This document shows, in pieces, positions 59,894-64,000 of a DNA stretch of 64,000 nt. Source of the stretch: JAMHWF01 sp035911095 (lineage in GTDB: Bacteria > Pseudomonadota > Gammaproteobacteria > Burkholderiales > Burkholderiaceae_C); contig JAMHWF010000087.1 of NCBI GenBank assembly GCA_035911095.1, positions 134,367 to 198,366 of the forward strand, given 5' to 3'. Made by a program: the position numbers and the translations under genes. Numbering within the stretch: the stretch's first letter is position 1; each line of letters starts with the position of its first letter. The notes beneath the pieces were generated by a model, which was given only the letters and a program-made list of their open reading frames with translations, did no database searches and had not been told where the DNA came from.

Positions 59894-60042
59894 CGGCGCC
59901 GAGGCGCGACGCCGGCGCCCTGCGCAGCGCCGCCTCCAGCCGCCAGCTGGCGCGGAAGCATCCCCCAAAGACAGGACGCGCCCTCGGGCGCTGCCCGGCC
60001 GCCTGACGGTGGCGACGGCAACGGCGCGCGCGGGCCCTTCGG

Positions 60043-62064
60043 TCAGCCGCCGAGGCCGAGGCACTGCCGCAGGAAGAGGATCGTCGCGTAGAACTGGAAG
60101 TCGGCGTTGTCCTTGCGCGCGAAGCCGTGGCCTTCGTTCTCGGCGCGCAGGTACCAGACCGGCACGCCGTTGGCGCGCACGCGCTCGACGATCTGCTCGG
60201 CCTCGCTGTAGGGCACGCGCGGATCGTTGCGGCCCTGGACCACGAACAGCGGCTTGCGGATGCGCGAGGCATTGGTGAGCGGCGAGATGCGGTCGAGGAA
60301 GGCGCGCATGTCGGGATCGCGCTCGTCGCCGTACTCGACGCGACGCAGGTCGCGGCGATAGCTCTCGGTGCGCTCGAGGAAGGTCACGAAGTGCGAGATG
60401 CCGACGACGTCGATCGCGCCGGCGATGCGCTCGGGCATCGTCGCCGCGACCGCCAGGCTCATGTAGCCGCCGTAGCTGCCACCGGAGACGACGACGCGCG
60501 AGGCATCGAGCCCGGGCTGGGTGGCGATCCAGTCGAACAGCGCCGCGATATCGCGCACCGCGTCCTCGCGCCGCAGGCCGTTGTCGAGCGAGAGGAAGGT
60601 CTTGCCGTAGCCCGACGAGCCGCGCACGTTCGGCCGCAGCAGTGCCAGCCCCAGCTCCTGCACGAAGTACTGCCAGCGGCCGAGGAAGCCGAACTGCGCC
60701 TGGCCTTCCGGGCCGCCGTGGATGTCGACCAGCACCGGGCGGCGCCCCGGGAAGCGCGCCGGCGGCCGGTGCAGCAGGCCCGAGAGGACGCGCCCGTCGA
60801 AACTTGGCCAGCGCACGATCGCCGGCTCGGCGAAGGCCGCGGTGTCCAGCCCGGGTGGGCCTTCGGCGCGCGCCCAGACCTCCAGCCGCGCGCTGGCAGG
60901 GTCGAGGCTCCAAACCTGGCTCGGCCCCTGCGCGTTGTTCACCGCCAGCGCCAGCTCGCCACGGCGACGCTCGAAGTGCACCGCGGTGACGCTGCCCGGC
61001 GGCGCCGCGGGCGGCGGCAGCTCGCGCAGGCTGGCGCCGTCGAACAGGCGCAGCTCCTCCTTGCCGTCGACGTTCAGGCAGGCGGCGACGAGGCTGCCGT
61101 CCTCGCGCACCGAGACCTCGCTGACATCCCAGGGGATGTGGCCGGTGACGCGCGTCGCCGGGCCACCGTCGAGCGGCACCCGCAGCAGTTCGCGGAACTC
61201 GCCCTCGCGGTCGCTGATGACGAAGAGCGCACGGCCGTCGGGCGTGAACTCGCCGGCGAAATGCGTCGCGGGCGGCGCACCCTCGGCCGGCAGCAGGCGC
61301 TCGCGCCGGCCGCTGGCGATGTCGAGCAGCCACACCTCGGACTCGCCGGCCGACAGGTAGTGGGTCAGCGCGAGGCGACGGTCGTCGGCCGAGACACCAC
61401 CGGGGAACCAGCCGCCGCCGGGCAGCTCGGCGATGCGGCGCGCGTCCTGCGGCGGGGCCAGCGGGTCGATCAGCAGCATCGTCGTCGTGACGCTGGCGCG
61501 GCTGCCGCCCTGAGCGGTGCGGTCGAGCGGCACGGCGCTGGCGAGCAGGCGGCGGCCGTCGTGCAGCCAGCGGCTCAGGTCGTGGCGCAGCGCAGGGTCG
61601 GTCAGCAGCGTCTCGCGGCCGCTGTCGAGGTCCAGCCGATAGAGCTGGTCGGCCTCGTCGCCCCCGCGGTCGCGCGCGAGCACGAGGTAGCGGCCCTCGC
61701 GCGGCTCGTAGAGCGCCTCGGTCACCGGGTCGGGGCCGTCGGTCAGGCGCTCGAGCGGCGCCCCGGGCGCGGCGACGCGAAAGAGCTGCGCGGTGGCCGC
61801 GCCGGCGGCACGGTGCGAGACGAGCAGCTCGCGCCGCAGCGGGTGCCAGTCGACGAAGCGCTGGCCGCGAAAGTCGGTGTAGCGCCCGACCGCCTGCGCC
61901 AGCGCCCGCGGGACCGGCGGGATGCCCTGCGCGAGCAGGTTCGGGTTCGGCGCCAGCACCGCGTCGCCAGTGGCCGGCGCGACACCGCAGCCGGCCAGCG
62001 CCACGCCGCCCCAGGCGGCGAGGCCCTGCGAGAGCCAGCGCCGGCGCTCGGGGCGAAACCTCAT
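60043..62064 (-). CDS. S9-family prolyl oligopeptidase-like lipoprotein peptidase
   Basis: 673 residues from the ATG overlapping the DUF3617 stop (ATGA). The signal ERRRWLSQGLAAWGGVALAGC combines twin arginine and a lipobox. A seven-bladed beta-propeller-like region (about 60-410) precedes an alpha/beta-hydrolase domain. The catalytic triad is visible: Ser in VVSGGSYGGYMSLAV, Asp in VVQGRNDPRVPYSEAEQI, His in ENEGHGFARKDN. RPNVRGSSGYGKTF is also typical. It probably cleaves short peptides in the periplasm. Confidence 0.92.
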   Translation of the reverse strand: MRFRPERRRWLSQGLAAWGGVALAGCGVAPATGDAVLAPNPNLLAQGIPPVPRALAQAVGRYTDFRGQRFVDWHPLRRELLVSHRAAGAATAQLFRVAAPGAPLERLTDGPDPVTEALYEPREGRYLVLARDRGGDEADQLYRLDLDSGRETLLTDPALRHDLSRWLHDGRRLLASAVPLDRTAQGGSRASVTTTMLLIDPLAPPQDARRIAELPGGGWFPGGVSADDRRLALTHYLSAGESEVWLLDIASGRRERLLPAEGAPPATHFAGEFTPDGRALFVISDREGEFRELLRVPLDGGPATRVTGHIPWDVSEVSVREDGSLVAACLNVDGKEELRLFDGASLRELPPPAAPPGSVTAVHFERRRGELALAVNNAQGPSQVWSLDPASARLEVWARAEGPPGLDTAAFAEPAIVRWPSFDGRVLSGLLHRPPARFPGRRPVLVDIHGGPEGQAQFGFLGRWQYFVQELGLALLRPNVRGSSGYGKTFLSLDNGLRREDAVRDIAALFDWIATQPGLDASRVVVSGGSYGGYMSLAVAATMPERIAGAIDVVGISHFVTFLERTESYRRDLRRVEYGDERDPDMRAFLDRISPLTNASRIRKPLFVVQGRNDPRVPYSEAEQIVERVRANGVPVWYLRAENEGHGFARKDNADFQFYATILFLRQCLGLGG

Positions 62065-62684
62065 CGCGTCTTCGAGGGCTGCACCGCGCCGCAGTCGCTG
62101 CCCACCCACTTGGCCTGGGTGGACATCTGCACGCGCTCCTTCTTGCCCTGGCGCTCGCTCTCGACGTTGAACGTGCCGTGGTAGGCGGTGGGCCCCTCGA
62201 CGACGAAGTCGCCCTCGCCGCTCGACGCCGGACGGTCGCCCTCGGCGACGCAGCTGAAGCGGAACCTGACGCGCGTCGCGCTGCGCTCGACCACCTCCTG
62301 CGTGCACCCCGGCTGCGCCGACGACAGATCGCCGCGCGCGAGCTGCTCCCGGGTCAGGCAGAGGCGCAGGCTGTTGGGCTGGGCACCGAGGCCGATGCCC
62401 TGCCGCGCCATCATCGCTTCGAGCTGCTCGCGCTGCGCGGGGGGCATCGACTCGAACTGCTTGCGCATCTGCTCGAGCGCGGCCTGTTGGCGCGGATCGG
62501 TGGCGACCAGCTGGGTCTCCTGCTCCCAGAGACCGGGGCGCAGCTGGGTCTCCTGCGCCACCGCGCGCGGGCTGACACCGAGGCCCAAGGCCAAGGCCAA
62601 GGCCAAGGCCAGGTTCAGGGCCAGCAGACCTGGCAGCCCAGGACTGCGCGCAACAGGGCGTGGCGATGCGGAAAGTCGGCTCAT
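62061..62684 (-). CDS. DUF3617 domain periplasmic protein
   Basis: 207 residues from MSRLSASPRPVARSP, with GGGAG 5 nt upstream. A signal peptide with the unusual hydrophobic core LALALALALGL (coded by a hexanucleotide repeat) ends near VSPRAVAQ. The mature part matches DUF3617: LRPGLWEQETQL, an EQMRKQFESMPPAQREQLEA helix, CLTREQLARG, and four cysteines likely to form disulfides. Function unknown. Its TGA overlaps the S9 peptidase start, so the two are coupled. Confidence 0.85.
   Translation of the reverse strand: MSRLSASPRPVARSPGLPGLLALNLALALALALGLGVSPRAVAQETQLRPGLWEQETQLVATDPRQQAALEQMRKQFESMPPAQREQLEAMMARQGIGLGAQPNSLRLCLTREQLARGDLSSAQPGCTQEVVERSATRVRFRFSCVAEGDRPASSGEGDFVVEGPTAYHGTFNVESERQGKKERVQMSTQAKWVGSDCGAVQPSKTR
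62585..62608 (-). repeat. hexanucleotide tandem repeat in a signal peptide
   Basis: CCAAGG is repeated four times on the plus strand, reading Leu-Ala pairs on the coding strand. Changes in copy number stay in frame and alter the signal-peptide core length. Confidence 0.85.
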
Positions 62685-62912
62685 GAGTCTCCCGTCGTAG
62701 TGCCTCGGGCTTCGGCCGCCAGTGCAGGCCTGCACCGACGCGGCCAGCGAAGCCGGCGCCGATGATGCCGCCTTTCGATGACGACCCCTGATCAAGCCCG
62801 CTGCCGCCACGCGGATGCTGTGCCTTCCGGCGGTGCCGGGCGAAAGTGCAGGGTACGGGCGCACCGCCGGGCGGGCCCGGCACCAGGTACCAGGCGCCGG
62901 GTCCGGCGCCGC

Positions 62913-63965
62913 TCAGCGCGCGGCAGCCGCCGCGTCGAAGGCGGCGTCGAGCGCGCGCTGCCAGCGCGCGCGCTCGGCCGCGGGTGCGAAGCTGGCGTCG
63001 AAGCTGTTCTTCGCCAGCGTCCAGGCCTCGCGCGCGCCCAGCTGGGGCAGCGCCGCGAAGGTCTCGACGAAGTTCTGGTTGACGTAGCCGCCGAAGTACG
63101 CCGGGTCGTCGGAGTTGACTGTCGCGCACAGGCCCGCCGCGAGCAGCGCCGGGAGGTTGTGCTCCGCCATCGTGCGGAACACGCAGAGCTTGATGTTCGA
63201 CAGCGGGCACACCGTGAGCGGCATGCGCAGCGCGGCCAGCCGCTCGACCAGCGCAGGGTCCTCGGTGCTGCGCACGCCATGGTCGATGCGCTCGACCTTC
63301 AGCACGTCGAGCGCGCTCCAGACATAGGCGGGCGGCCCCTCCTCGCCGGCGTGCGCGACGAGGTGCAGGCCCAGCTCGCGGCAGCGCGCGAAGACGCGCG
63401 CGAACTTCTCCGGCGGATGTCCCTTCTCGCTGCTGTCGAGGCCGACGCCGACGAAGTGCTCGCGGTACGGCAGCGCTGCCTCGAGCGTCTCGAACGCGGC
63501 CTCCTCGCTCAGGTGGCGCAGGAAGCACAGGATCAGCGCCGCGCTCACGCTCAGCTCGCGCTGCGCGGTGTCGCAGGCGCGCGCCAGGCCCTCGATCACG
63601 GTGCTGATCGGCACGCCGCGGTCGGTGTGCGTCTGCGGGTCGAAGAAGAGCTCGGCGTGCACCACCTGGTCGGCCGCGGCGCGGCGGAAGTACGCCATCG
63701 CCATGTCGTGGAAGTCGGCCTCGTGCAGCAGCACGCTGGCGCCGGCGTAGTAGATGTCGAGAAAGCTCTGCAGGTCGGAGAAGGCGTAGGCCGCGCGCAG
63801 CGCCTCGACGTCCGGATAGGCCAGCGCGACGCCGTTGCGCTCGGCCAGCTCGAAGATCAGCTCGGGCTCGAGCGAGCCCTCGATGTGGATGTGCAGCTCG
63901 GCCTTGGGCATCGTGCGCAGCAGGGCCGGCAGCTTCTCGCGCGGGATCGCGTCGAAATCAGGCAT
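62913..63965 (-). CDS. adenosine/adenine deaminase family protein (adenine deaminase type)
   Basis: 350 residues. The metal-dependent amidohydrolase motifs are in order: KAELHIHIEGSLEPEL (HxH), LHLVAHAGEEGP (zinc His and catalytic Glu), ERIDHGVRSTEDP, and VNSDDPAYFGGYVNQNF (final metal Asp). DDPAYFGGY is typical of the Aah1-like adenine deaminases rather than true adenosine deaminases, so adenine to hypoxanthine is the more likely reaction. The 228 bp between it and DUF3617 holds no gene that I can support. Confidence 0.9.
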   Translation of the reverse strand: MPDFDAIPREKLPALLRTMPKAELHIHIEGSLEPELIFELAERNGVALAYPDVEALRAAYAFSDLQSFLDIYYAGASVLLHEADFHDMAMAYFRRAAADQVVHAELFFDPQTHTDRGVPISTVIEGLARACDTAQRELSVSAALILCFLRHLSEEAAFETLEAALPYREHFVGVGLDSSEKGHPPEKFARVFARCRELGLHLVAHAGEEGPPAYVWSALDVLKVERIDHGVRSTEDPALVERLAALRMPLTVCPLSNIKLCVFRTMAEHNLPALLAAGLCATVNSDDPAYFGGYVNQNFVETFAALPQLGAREAWTLAKNSFDASFAPAAERARWQRALDAAFDAAAAAR

Positions 63966-64000
63966 GGGAGACCTCGTACGGGTTGCGGGTGTCCGGCTCG

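Overview
The window is GC-rich, densely coded bacterial DNA with almost no intergenic waste. The DUF3460 and DUF1841 small proteins, the scpA-panB-panC order, the split c-di-GMP signalling genes and the ortho-cleavage pca genes all point to a betaproteobacterium of the order Burkholderiales, probably in the Rubrivivax/Leptothrix/Piscinibacter neighbourhood. That placement is inferred from gene families, not from a marker gene. I saw no insertion sequence, prophage, CRISPR array or rRNA. There is one tRNA, tRNA-Ser(UGA).

Layout. 1-3554: a PcaC-PcaD fusion (cut by the window edge), pcaB and a CorC/HlyC-type membrane protein, all on minus. 3626-5573: apaH, tRNA-Ser(UGA) and a divergent crotonase. 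5658-12264: a c-di-GMP block, with Hpt, REC-PAS-GGDEF-EAL and GGDEF genes joined by ATGA overlaps on minus, and a sensor kinase on plus. 12295-18135: nitroreductase, ApbC/Mrp, a membrane Ser/Thr kinase with DUF4384, and an OpgG/OpgD glucan biosynthesis protein. 18194-22214: a large HTH-TPR-winged-helix regulator divergent from a clostripain/caspase-fold protease. 22536-27551: a type I secretion ATPase and adaptor, an RTX protein, and an 89-residue protein that looks like a free FtsZ H7/T7-loop/H8 segment. 27644-29725: metG.

29889-41767 is a membrane/polyamine island. On plus it has two near-duplicate VWA lipoproteins, a SulP transporter and a pyruvoyl S-adenosylmethionine decarboxylase. On minus it has SPFH-SHOCT, DUF4178, DUF350, a membrane-fused aminopropyltransferase and a Tat-exported FAD oxidoreductase. 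The minus genes are closely spaced and probably act together on the cell envelope. Immediately upstream of the SPFH gene is a 974-residue TIR-NB-ARC-TPR protein (41884-44808), a STAND-type candidate immune protein with near-identical 42-residue repeats.

45028-63965 is mostly housekeeping: PNPOx-like, CYTH-CHAD, a Tat-type glutathione peroxidase, a BamE-like lipoprotein, scpA, panB, panC, an MFS exporter with a divergent TetR gene and three matching dyad operators, a LuxR-type response regulator with a hybrid kinase, TauE/SafE, TRIC/UPF0126, DUF1841, an S9 peptidase, DUF3617 and an adenine deaminase-like enzyme.

The strongest candidates for undescribed biology are: the divergent regulator/caspase-fold protease pair, whose protease carries three LLPTGNP-type repeats exactly between its catalytic His and Cys; the FtsZ-segment mini-protein; the VWA-flanked polyamine/SPFH/DUF4178/DUF350 island; and the TIR-STAND protein. 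A recurrent feature is a -10-like hexamer (TAGAAT, CAGAAT, GATAAT or GACAAT) only 6-8 nt before an ATG with no Shine-Dalgarno, which predicts leaderless mRNAs.
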